A stretch of DNA of 64,000 nt from NCBI RefSeq assembly GCF_030272615.1, contig NC_081415.1, forward strand, positions 507,113,373 through 507,177,372. Reading direction: 5' to 3'. The position numbers and the translations under genes are program-made. Below are positions 47,888 through 57,892 of the stretch, one piece after another (position 1 is the first letter of the stretch; each line of letters begins with the position of its first letter). The notes beneath the pieces were generated by a model. The model did not search any database, was not told where the DNA came from, and saw only the letters and a program-made list of their open reading frames with translations. This DNA comes from Cryptomeria japonica (Eukaryota > Streptophyta > Pinopsida > Cupressales > Cupressaceae).

Positions 47888-50203
47888 TTATCACAAGGAG
47901 AGAAACATGCCCTTCTTGTTTTGACCTGGGAAGAAAATTTCTCTACAATAGTGGATTGAATACTGGCCGCAATCTCCTCCTTGATTTTAGCTAATTTTGG
48001 TTTCCGACCCCTCTTCTTAGGAGTTTTAACAATAGGGTGGAAACAAAAGGAGATTGATCCAAGGCTAACTTCTGACAGAAATCAAATCCATACAAATTAG
48101 AAATAGTTGAAGAAGGACTATCAATAAGATCCGCATCCACACCTTCAACTGAATTTGGCTGAGAAGAGGAAACATGACAACCATCATGGACAGGTCCCAA
48201 AGAGGTAGATGCAGAAGAAAAAGAAAATTCGGGAAATTTCTTTGCAACAATCTCATCAAATAGATCAGAAGAAACTGAAAATAAAATATCTAAAGCAATA
48301 AGCTGAATCTTCTCTGGAAAAACGGAAAGAGAAGAAGGAGACCTTCGAATGGGAAAAAAAGAATCACTATCAAAAATCAAACTATGAACAATTTTGGTAT
48401 CATCCGTCAGACCCACAAAAGAAGAACGAGGAGAAGAATTAACAGAGCAATGATCTGTACAACTATTAGAAGGTAACAACAATTTTGGAAACGAAACCGA
48501 AGGACAAGAAATTTGAAAAAAATTTGCAGAGGAGAACATAAAAGGTTCAAAATGAAATTCAAAAGACCAATAATCCTTGAAAGGACTAGGAAGAAACTTA
48601 ACCAAGTTTGAAGAAACAGAACAAAACCGACGAATGGTAGACAGAACAAAGAAGAACATGACCATAGAGCAGAGAAAAGTAAAATCCATCAGAGGCACAT
48701 CACATACGATATATCCAGAAAAAGGAACAAGAGATGTAACGGAAAGAGGTAAAGGAGCAAAATCCTTAACATTATGATCCTTCAAAGACTGACGATCCTT
48801 ACTTTTAAAAAAGGAACATTGGTGAAAATAAGATGAAAATTTTGAACAAACTTGTAAAGGTGCATTTGAATCACCACAACATTGAGAGGTGAAATGGCCA
48901 AGTAACGGAGCACAAGAATGAATAGTGATCGAATCTTGAATTACCACAGGCTGAATCCACACGCCATATTTGGAGCAAATAGTAATCTCAGAGGGAATGG
49001 GTTTACATAGATTTAATAACAAACAAACCCTAACCAAAAGATGAGGCCATTCGAAAGGAACTAAATCATGCTTAATAAAGATGCCCAATTTGTTTGCTAG
49101 GATTTCAACCATATACACATCACGATACTCCAAAGGAAGACCCGAGAAAGTTACCCAGAAGGGCATAAACTATGGCTTCGCCAATTGAATATCAAAATGA
49201 GGAGACCAAGCATAGGTAATAATTTCTATCCCAAAACAAAACCACCCTTTAAATCTATGCACACAATCCCTATACTTTTTAGAATATAAAATCACAGTGA
49301 AAAATAGAGAATCTTTATCAAACATAAATAAATCCTTCATACCATCCCAATTAGACTTTGCCCATGTTAAGAATTTACCAAAAGAAACTGGAGAAAAAAG
49401 ATTACCAATGAGGGAAATAGAACACAATAACTTCATAGAGTCTCGAATCATGTAATCGAGGAATATAACCTTATACTACACAGAAGAATGTGGATTACCC
49501 CTTATCAAATTAGAAAATGCAGAGGGAGAGTTATGGTGAAGTGGATTTGGATGGAAGGGAGCTTGTTTAGCAACACAAATGTCATTCAGGGAAGAAAGGA
49601 AGTGAGGGTTAGAAACCAAAGTGTTATTTGGCCAGGTGACATAAGATGGGAGGGAAGGATTACAATCCTGGGAGGGAGATCCAGAAGGAGCTAATGGGGA
49701 AAAACCATCAGAACACGGGGAGCCATCACAAATGTTGAATGGCGGTTGAGGCGAAACAAATGTACGCTTCCTAGGTTTTTTAGAACCAAAAAAGGAATGA
49801 AAACGCTTAAAAGGAGTCTATGGGTGATCAACAGGAGGAGGACCCAGAATGGCCTGAAATATCAATGCCTTGGGAACAAAAGATTTATAATAAGAACACA
49901 AAGGTTTTGGAACATAATTACCTATAAATTTGCGAAAATATGATGAAGTCGGCTGGAATTTGTCATAAGCCAAGTCACACCAGCGACCATCCTTGACAAC
50001 CCATTGAGGAGAATGATTAGAGGTTTGTAACTGAGCCATATCATGGTCGTCAAATGGCACATCTGCCTATGAGGAAGGACCGGTGCTGTCGTTTCCCAAA
50101 AATCATCAACCCTAGCGCCATGCACTTGTTGTTCAGAAAAATCATCTCCCGCTCGAAACTCCCCAGAAACCCTCGCTCCTACTAGTCCTCTTGGTCTCCT
50201 CAT
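47888..50203 (-). pseudogene. LINE ORF1 (DUF4283-like RNA-binding protein)
   Basis: The ATG at 50201-50203 gives a basic start (MRRPRGLVGARV); a shift near 50070 leads into WVVKDGRWCDLAYDKF. The DUF4283-like core is FFTVILYSKKYRDCVHRFKG...W.PHFDIQ, then FWVTFSGLPLEYRDVYMVEI and LANKLGIFIKHDLVPF at 48990-49451. A degenerate knuckle LLGHFTSQCCGD follows. The long Ser/Phe-rich tail ends in a basic TPKKRGRKPK run after another shift. The stop TAA (47888-47890) is directly followed by the ORF2 ATG (47885-47887), with no spacer. ORF1 would coat LINE RNA. Confidence 0.8.
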
Positions 50204-50524
50204 TTTTCTAAAGAAAGCAGATGTAAACCCTCCTAAATGATTTGAAAAGTCCCTCCAATTTTACATCTACAATGGAAAAGCTCTAAAACTCTTCAAACTT
50301 TTGTCCTTCTGTAATCTACCAATCTCAGATTTGCGTAAATCTCCATGCATAGAATACCTAAATAATTGAAAGAATGATTCGAACTGAAAAGCTCACCAAA
50401 GAAAAACATGCAAATCCGCATGCATCAAATATGAGCCAAACCTTGACCAAAAAATCATTGACATTCATGGCCCGAAATTGAAAGTTGATCTGCATGAACT
50501 CTGCGCCCTGGATGTATAAATGTT

Positions 50525-50531
50525 ATGATTA

Positions 50532-50570
<39 letters not shown>

Positions 50571-51559
50571 CTTGTATGTTCTAACCTTTAATGTAGGAGT
50601 AAATAAGTCGCTGTAGAAGCGGTTATTTTAAGTCAGATGGAGAATCACGTCATGCAAACAATTGGAGACATTCCAGGGTGGTTGAACATTTAAAACAACA
50701 AATAAGATGGTGTGAAAAATAATCGGCAAAGGAATAGCAAGGAGTTACCAAATTCATTTATGTTTGTTTCCAACAAGCATCAATCTAGTAAACATCGCCA
50801 TGCTATATTCTTGGTTGTGGTTTAATTAGGTTCCATGTTTTTTGTGGATTAACTTATTCTCCTAGCAGTCATAAATGTTTTTTGCCTAATTTCATGGTTA
50901 TGATCTAAGTAGTAGGAATTTTGTTATAACTTTCTTATAAATAAAGACCTGTACCTCTTCTCAGAGGTTAGACAATGTTTTCCAGAATTAGAAGCATTTC
51001 TCTTATCTCATGTATTGTATCGACTTTTGGAAATAATGAATAAAAGTTATGTTATTCAAAGTATATAGAATCATCTTTGAAGTCTAGATACACTCATCCA
51101 AGGGGCCCACTTGGTGAGTATTCTTGTGTGTTTGTTAGATTAAGTTTCCTTTCTGCTGCAGTAGATGTTCTAGCGACTGACTGTTTCTGCAGCCACTGGA
51201 ACCAGATCCCATGACTGATCCTATAGCCAAAGTAGACAAAGTAATTTCTATTTGTCAGCTCTGAAATTAGTTAATAGTTATTTAGTTAGAATCTTCTATT
51301 AATGTTAAGATTTCCTATAGCCATTCAGTTGTCATATTTTTGTTTGCTTATTTTGGATAAACTTAGTTGTTGCAGTAGTGCAAAATGACTATCACAAGAA
51401 CTTAGTGCATATACAATGCAGACCCATTTCAAGTAATACATCCCTAGGTTGACAAGTAAATGAACCTCAGTCATGGAAATGATATCTACTCAGAATGGAT
51501 GACCAATCTTTGGGTTAAGACTTTAGTTCTAGTTATTGTTCTTATTGGCTAGGCAAACA
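50525..51559 (+). repeat. 5' LTR of element B, right part
   Basis: Continues from the LINE TSD in parallel with 60369-61357: GTATGCTTGTATGTTCTAACC, GGAGACATTCCAGGGTGG, AATAAAGACCTG, to GGCTAGGCAAACA. It includes a (TA)n expansion at 50537-50565 that is short in the partner. Confidence 0.95.
50537..50565. repeat. (TA)n microsatellite in element B 5' LTR
   Basis: About 14 TA units; the partner LTR has only GATATATATG at the same place (about 60388-60398). Confidence 0.95.
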
Positions 51560-51563
51560 TTTT

Positions 51564-51581
51564 TGGCATTGTTGTCGGGGA
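51564..51581 (+). promoter_or_regulatory. Primer-binding site of element B
   Basis: TGGCATTGTTGTCGGGGA, four bases after the LTR end. It is a two- to three-base variant of the TGGCGCCGTTGCCGGGGA PBS of Tat/Athila elements. Confidence 0.85.
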
Positions 51582-51690
51582 TGGTGTCAAACTAAGAGCT
51601 TGTCACAATTATGAATTTTTAAGTTCTCAGTATAGTTGGTTTTGATAGTTCAATTTATTTTAAGTAATTCTCATGAATCTATATGCATAG

Positions 51691-53413
51691 ATGAAGAAGA
51701 GATGCTCAAGGTAGATTCCTTCCTAACCGTCCTGACCATACAAGACTCAATCCATATGAAGCACCAAATGTAAACCCTTTTGTTGCACTTTACAAAGCCC
51801 CAGATAATTTGAACCCGCTTGAATTTGAACTTTTTGTCAACAACCTTCATTTCCTCTTTGGACTTCTTGAAGAGGACCCTTGTTCAGTAAATCCTCCCCA
51901 AAGACCAATACAAGGAAATGCACCCCCCGATGGGAATAATCCACCTACACCCGTGAACCCAACATTTGAGTTCCCCATTTCTTATTTGAATGATAATGCT
52001 AATCTCAAGAACATTCCAGCTTCTTCTCTTCCTAAATTTTATGGACTGGTGACAAAGACCCTGATACTTTCTTGTTTGAATTTGACGTCCTCTGTAGGAG
52101 TTATGATTACACTACAGATGCCCATAGACTCAAAATATTTATTGCCACTTTAAAAGATTCATCTTTGAGATGGTTTATGAGTCTAGGGAGTAGTACAATC
52201 ACTGCATGGGAGGAGATGAAACAGTTGTTTTTTGTGAAATATAAAGATTATTGTAGAGGGACTGACCGTTGTGGGGATGATATATTTATAATGACACAAA
52301 AGGAGGATGAGAGTCTAGAAGATTATCTGGAGAGATTTCTATTCATTGTCAAGAAGTCCAAGCATAGTACTTTAAATGAAGATTCTCTTAAGTTGATATT
52401 TTTGAGGGGAATTAGTGATGAATACATAAATTCTTTAGACCTTATGGGAGGTGGTGATATAACGCAAGCAACATGGAATGACATTGGTCAAATTTGTTAG
52501 AAGTATTCCAGATCTTCTTCTCAGAAGAGCATGTGTTTTAAGCCGTGAATATCTTCATCAATGTCCATTAATGGAGTTTTGCGAATGGAGCTCAGTCACC
52601 TTTTGAAGGGTTTTAAAGAGGATGTAATAAACAATATGGCTACTCAGTTAGACACACTTCAAGCTAAGAAGAAGCATAAGGAAGCTGATGAAATGCTCAC
52701 AAAATTATGTCCACATTTTAGACAGAAGAAAAGAGACTGTAGATGTAAGATGGTTGCAAATCTTGAAGTTCCTGATTTCAAGACAGTACAAGGAGATGAT
52801 GAACAATTCTTCTATGTTGCTCAAAGAAGGCCAAATTTTCCAAGACAAGGTATGCCTCCTGATCCACTTTCTTTTTTTTGGTTATAGTGGAAATTTCTAT
52901 GCACAAAATAATCAATGGAAACCTCCATATGCTCAAAATTTTAAAAATGATCAAAATTGGTATAATCCTCAAGGCCAAGGGAAAATTTTTGCCAATCAAA
53001 CTCCACAGTGGCAACAACCACAAGGAAATTGGTCTCAATCTCAGGGACCATGGCAACCATTCCAAGGGAATTGGCAACCTACTCCTCAATGGAGAGGAGG
53101 TTAGCAATGGATGAATCAGTCTTCTAGTTATCAGGAACCTACTATAATGCCCCCGCTTGGTACTAATATCATTCCACCTAAACCCACTCAGTTGCCCACT
53201 CAACCCATGCCAAATCCTAATAGCAAGCCTCAACAACAACAACAAGTTTATTCAGTTGATCCTAATAAATACCCAACTTATTATCTTTCTATAAGTGATA
53301 TTCACCTTAGATCCGGGACAACTTTGTCTAACCCATCCCCTCCAGTTATAACTGAAATACAAAAGGAAAAGGAAATATCTAGACCAACAACCAAAATTCC
53401 TCAAAGTCAGTGA
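51691..53413 (+). pseudogene. Element B gag
   Basis: The ATG at 51691 is one base out of frame with RDAQGRFLPNR. The frame 51809-52153 holds the N-terminal region; after a shift 52072-52500 holds the capsid (FEFDVLCRSYDYTTDAHRL, SLRWFMSL..STITAWEEM, KYKDYCRG, DESLEDYLERFLF). 52561-52887 has a Cys-rich segment, CPHFRQKKRDCRCKM, then DDEQFFYVAQRRP. The tail at 52878-53104 is a run of QGNW/QGPWQPFQGNW-like units rich in Gln, Asn and Trp. Gag would assemble the particle and bind RNA. Stops at 52498-52500 and 53102-53104, plus shifts, break it. Confidence 0.85.
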
Positions 53414-53434
53414 ATACCCCCATTTCCTCAATGG

Positions 53435-54451
53435 TTGCAAGCTGAAGAGATTCCTCAGCAAGAGGATATAAATTTTGATATCATTGATCAGCTGAAACAC
53501 ATATGTGTTAAGATTTCATTATTTCAGGCTATTAAGGATGTTCCTATTTATGGTAAGGCAATTAAAGAGGCATGTTTAAGGAAACCTGTCAGGAAGAAAA
53601 AGGATCCGCACACAGTGCATGTAATGAGTCAACTGGCTGATATTATGTTGGGAAAAGTTTCAATTCCTAAATATTCTCACCCTAGTAGTCCTATTGTGAA
53701 AATAGTCATCAATGACACTCACATAAAGAATGCCTTAATATATTTGGGAGCAACCGTCAATGTAATGACAAGAGACATTATGCAAAAACTTAATATAACC
53801 AGTCTCAGGCTTGCTCCTATGGTCCTGTAGCTTGCCAAAAGTTCCATGGTTGGGCCTGATGGTATGATCCAAGATGTTGTTGTTACTTTAGACTCTTGGG
53901 AATATCCAACAGATTTTATGATCTTGTCTCCTAAGGCTACATTGGGGGGATATTCGGTTATCTTAGGGAGACCTTGGCTTCCTACAACCGATGCATATAT
54001 CGGATGTCAATCAGGGGACATGACTATTTCTGATGGAAATACTACTAAAACTCCAGCTCTGTATTCACTTGCTCAGCCCCAACTTGATCAAGAACAAGTT
54101 GTTTGGCCTAAGGTGGGGGAGGAATTAGAAGAGAAAGTCAAATCTGTTAATCATCTTATCATGATTAACAAAGAATCATTCATACGACTCCAAGATGATA
54201 ATTCTATCCTTTCTAAAATTCTGGCAAATCAGTATAATCTAGAGCAGCAGTCGCAGGAGTTAACATCAAGTATCACAATATCGGATTTTCCTACAACCAC
54301 TGACATATTGCATACCTTGTTGCCACATGAAGTTTGCACTTCTTGTGAAGCGGCTCAAGTTGATCTTATTATCAAGGTGAAAGTTGATCCAAATAAATGT
54401 TTGAATATCAACAATCAAACTCACAGAGACTCACAGGCTAACACTAGTTGA
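53435..54451 (+). pseudogene. Element B retropepsin-like protease, active-site Asp lost
   Basis: 53435-53830 runs from the gag-protease linker (DVPIYGKAIKEACLRKP, HVMSQLADIML) to the active-site strand NALIYLGATVNVM. The catalytic Asp is Tyr (TAT at 53741-53743; element A has IDLGATINV). A stop at 53828-53830 (TAG, probably from CAG) interrupts it. 53846-54451 carries VVVTLDSWEYPTDFMIL, YSVILGRPWLPTTDAY and GDMTISDGN, then an acidic linker to RT. The protease is inactive by sequence. Confidence 0.9.
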
Positions 54452-55490
54452 ATTGCTTAAATGTCATCAACACGCTTTTGCATGGGATTACAAAGATATG
54501 CAAGGAATTGATCCTACAGTTTGTACACATCGTATTTATATCAAAGAAGACTGTAGACCGCTCAGACAACCACAAAGAAGAATCAATCCTGTATTAAGGG
54601 AGATTGTTAAAGAGGAACTACAAAAATTATAAAATGTTGGATTTATCTATCCTATATCAGATAGTTAGTGGGTGTCACCTCTAATCATAGTTCCAAAGAA
54701 AGGAGATAAATAGTGGGTATGTGCAGATTAAAGAGATTTGAACTCAACAACTAGGAAGGATCATTTTCCATTACCATTTGTGGATTAGGTATTAGATTCC
54801 TTGGCAGGGAAGCGATACTTTTCATTCTTGGATGGATTTAGTGGTACAACCAGATTCAAATTGCTCCTGAGGATCAGGAAAATACTACATTTACTTGCCC
54901 TTGGGGAACATATGCATATTTTGTTCTTCCCTTTGGGTTGTGTAATGCTCTCGCTACTTTTCAAAGAGCAGTGATAAGCATATTTTCAAATATTTCCCAA
55001 GACAACATGGAGATCTATATGGATGATTTTACCACTTACGGTTCAAAATTTGAAGAGGCATTGGAGAATTTAAAGAAAATTTTACAAAGGTGTGAAGATT
55101 ACATTTTATCCTTGAACAGTGAAAAATGCTTTATGATGATGTAGGAAGGCATAGTTCTTGGTCATCATATTTCTATAACTGGAATACAGGTTGACCCAGC
55201 CAAAATTGAAGTCATTCAAAACCTTCATGTTCCCACAAAGCAAAAGGATGTCCGAAGTTTCCTTGGTCATGCTGGATATTATCAAAGATTTATTAAGGAT
55301 TTTAGTAAAGTTGCTAGATCTTTGTATTTCCTTTTGACTAAAGATATGGAGTTGGATTGGACTCCCACATGCCATGAAGCTTTCTTGAAGCTCAAACATG
55401 CCTTGAATCAAGCACCAGTGCTCAAGGGTCCGATCTAGTCATTTCCTTTTCATATTCATACAGATGCATCAAATTATTCTATAGGAGCAA
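54440..55490 (+). pseudogene. Element B reverse transcriptase
   Basis: The first half (54440-54900) is recognisable only across stops and shifts (AWDYKDMQGIDPTVC-like, then VPKKGDK and LNSTTRKDHFP). 54938-55144 is open: LCNALATFQRAVISIF, IYMDDFTTYG (intact YMDD), LQRCEDYILSLNSEKCF. After a TAG at 55142-55144 it continues EGIVLGHHIS, FLGHAGYYQRFIKDFSKVAR and FPFHIHTDASNYSIGAIL, the start of RNase H. It keeps the RT catalytic motif that element A lost. Confidence 0.85.
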
Positions 55491-55499
55491 TTTTGGGCC

Positions 55500-57297
55500 A
55501 GAAGATGGACAATTTGGAGAATGCAATTTATTTCATCAGCAAAAAACATGTAGGGACCTAAGCTTAATTATACTGTCACAGAAAAGGAGATGTTGGCATT
55601 AATATACACACTTAGCAAATTCAGGCATTATATCACATGATATCAAATCTATGTGCATACTGATCATACAACAATCAGATATCTCATGAATAAGCCTTCA
55701 ATTACAAGAAGATTGGCTCGATGGTTACTATTGATGCAGGAATTTGATATTATAGTTGTTGATAAACCATGTAAAGGTAATGTAGTTGCAAATTATCTTT
55801 CTAGGCTTCAATTGCAGGATAATCTTGAAGCTATAGATGATGCTTTCCCAGATGAACATTTGTTCTTGATAAAATCTCATACTCCCTGGTATGTCGATAT
55901 TGCAAATTATTTGGCTGCTAATAAGATGCCTTCTCATTTTTCTCCTAAAAACAAAAGGTTGGTAGTTGAGAAAAGTTTTAATTCCTATTGGATCGTTGAT
56001 TGTTTATTTTATACTAGACTTGACCAAGTCTTAAGAAGGTGTGTCGGAGAGGATGAAACATATGATATTCTTCATGCATGTCATGATGAGCCATGTGGAG
56101 GACATTTTGCTGCTAAAAGAACAACACTTAAGATCCTTAATATAGGATATTATTGGCCAACTTTGTATAAAGATGCAGATCAATATACTAGAAAATGTGA
56201 CAGATGCCAACGAATGGGTAGGCCTACTAGATCTGATGAAATGCCATTGCATCCCCAAATATTGGTTGCACCATTTGACAAATGGGGATTAGATTTTGTT
56301 GGACCAATTGATCCACCTTCCAATGGGAAAACCTATGTTCTAATATGCACTGATTATGTTACAAAATGGGTGGAAGCAAGAGCAATGACACATGCAAGAG
56401 ATGATAAGGTAGCTGAATTTCTCTATGAGGAAATATTTACCAGATATGGAGTCCCAAGAGAGATTGTTTCAGGTCAAGGACCATAATTTACTTGCACATT
56501 AATTGCAAAATTGCTTAATGAATATAGTATTAGACACAGGAAGTCTACTCTATACCATCCTCAAGAAAATGGTCAGGTAGAGGTTACAAACAGGGATTTA
56601 GAAGCTATTCTTTTCAAGATAGTAGCTCTTCATAGGAAAGATTGGTCAAATAGACTTCTTGAAGCCATATGGGCATACAAAACAACATGGAAGACAACAA
56701 TTGGTTTTACACCTTTTGAAATAGTGTATGGAAAAACAACCATGATGCCCATTGAGTTTGAGCATCAAACTCTAAGGACAACTCTGAAATTGAATATGAA
56801 TCTCTCAGACACAAAAAGATCGCATGTTGCAATTGAATGCTCTTGATGAACTGAGAAAGATGGCTGTCCAACATACATAAATTATTCAACATCAATGAGA
56901 TAAATGACATAATAAATATATCAAGGAGAGAAAATTTAAATTTGGAGATTGTGTATTATTATATGTTTCCAGATATAAGGATACAATGGGGAAGCTATAG
57001 ACACATTGGTTGGGCCCATATGAGATTGATGAAGTCTTTCGAAATGGAGAAGTTCGATTGACAACAATAGACCCAGTCAGATTCAAACGTTTGGTCAATG
57101 GTCATCGACTACACCTTTATCATAAGCCTACAACAAAAGAAGAGTTCCTGCAACAATTTGACAACCAAGTGCAGATCACAGTTCCTGCAGCCTCTGCAGG
57201 GGACCTTCTTGGCACAGTTCCTGTAGCCTCTGTAGGGGACCTTCTTGGCATAGTTCCTGCAGCCTCCATAGGGGGCCTTCTTGGTCTCGAGTCTTAA
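55500..57297 (+). pseudogene. Element B RNase H end and integrase
   Basis: 55653-56486 is open: HTDHTTIRYLMNKP, RWLLLMQEFDI, GNVVANYLSRL, then the integrase zinc finger (LHACHDEPCGGHFAAKRT ... CDRCQRMGRPTR) and core GLDFVGPIDPPSNG (first Asp) with CTDYVTKWVEARAM. At the second Asp the sequence is S-G-Q-G-P-stop: GGT at 56472-56474 replaces GAT, and TAA follows at 56484-56486. 56511-56846 resumes RHRKSTLYHPQENGQVEVTN (the Glu is kept), WAYKTTWKT and FEIVYGK. 57010-57297 is the C-terminal domain (GPYEIDEVFRNGEVRL) with a 36-bp repeat. The integrase is inactive. Confidence 0.95.
57178..57285 (+). repeat. Three in-frame 36-bp repeats at the end of pol
   Basis: Three copies of ACAGTTCCTGCAGCCTCT..., each encoding a 12-residue unit: TVPAASAGDLLG, TVPVASVGDLLG, IVPAASIGGLLG. 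The reading frame is preserved across all three and stops shortly after (57295-57297). Confidence 0.95.
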
Positions 57298-57892
57298 AAT
57301 TCCTCATACATGCCTTCATAATAACCGTTTCCATACTTTATGGAAATTTCATTCTTCGCTAATAATTTTTGCATCCACCTCATCTCATTTCATTTCTATT
57401 TCTATCACATCATTCACTTCACATCACCTCGTCTCATATTGTGAACAACTAATCGTTTAATTGCAACATTAATTAGTATCACTGCAAGTATGCGTATTAT
57501 TTATTTTTCTTTTAATTGTGCATTTATTTTTTCATTATGATTATTACCTAATATGATTCGCATAATCTGCATACCCTTCCCTCCGTTCTTTTTTTTACAT
57601 GTGTGGAAACATGTCATCTTAAGTTGGGAGGGGGGGTGTTTTATGATTCTATTTACAACTACATAATTATGTGTCCTTGTTCATGATGTGTTTTAAATTT
57701 TGTTGACATCATTTTTGAATGTGAAAGCCTGTAGCATGAGTGAGTATACCTTTTCTGTTTCCATAGTTGATGAAAGGTATTGAAGAATAAATAAAATATT
57801 ACGGGGCATGAATTTTCAATATTGCAGGATATTTCAGTCTTTCATTTTGCTGTGGTGATTGTTTTTGAATGTCAAGTTAGCCATGGGAGGAG
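57298..57892 (+). other. Spacer between pol and 3' ORF of element B, with PPT-like tract
   Basis: No coding sequence. AT-rich, with TTATTTATTTTTC-type tracts. At 57621-57637 it has AAGTTGGGAGGGGGGGT, very like the true PPT at 60133-60147 (AAGTTGGGGGGCAAA). The next bases are TGTTTTATG. Confidence 0.8.

Larger units (their letters stand above)
42633..50508 (-). mobile_element. Full-length L1-type LINE, nested in element B 5' LTR
   Basis: TSD TGGATGTATAAATGTT at 42617-42632 and 50509-50524. The minus-strand 3' end has an A run (plus-strand T run 42631-42639, partly in the TSD). There are two ORFs: ORF1 (47888-50203) and ORF2 (43613-47887) with endonuclease, RT and RNase H. About 300 bases of 5' UTR precede ORF1. 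At 7.9 kb, and with both ends present, it is not 5'-truncated, which is unusual for LINE copies. Stops and shifts show it is old. Removing it restores the LTR of element B, which dates it after B. Confidence 0.95.

Noticed and set aside
54440-57297. Integrated plant pararetrovirus
   Set aside because: LTRs, PBS, PPT, TSD and an integrase core are present, and no movement-protein motif is seen, so this is a Ty3/Gypsy retrotransposon.
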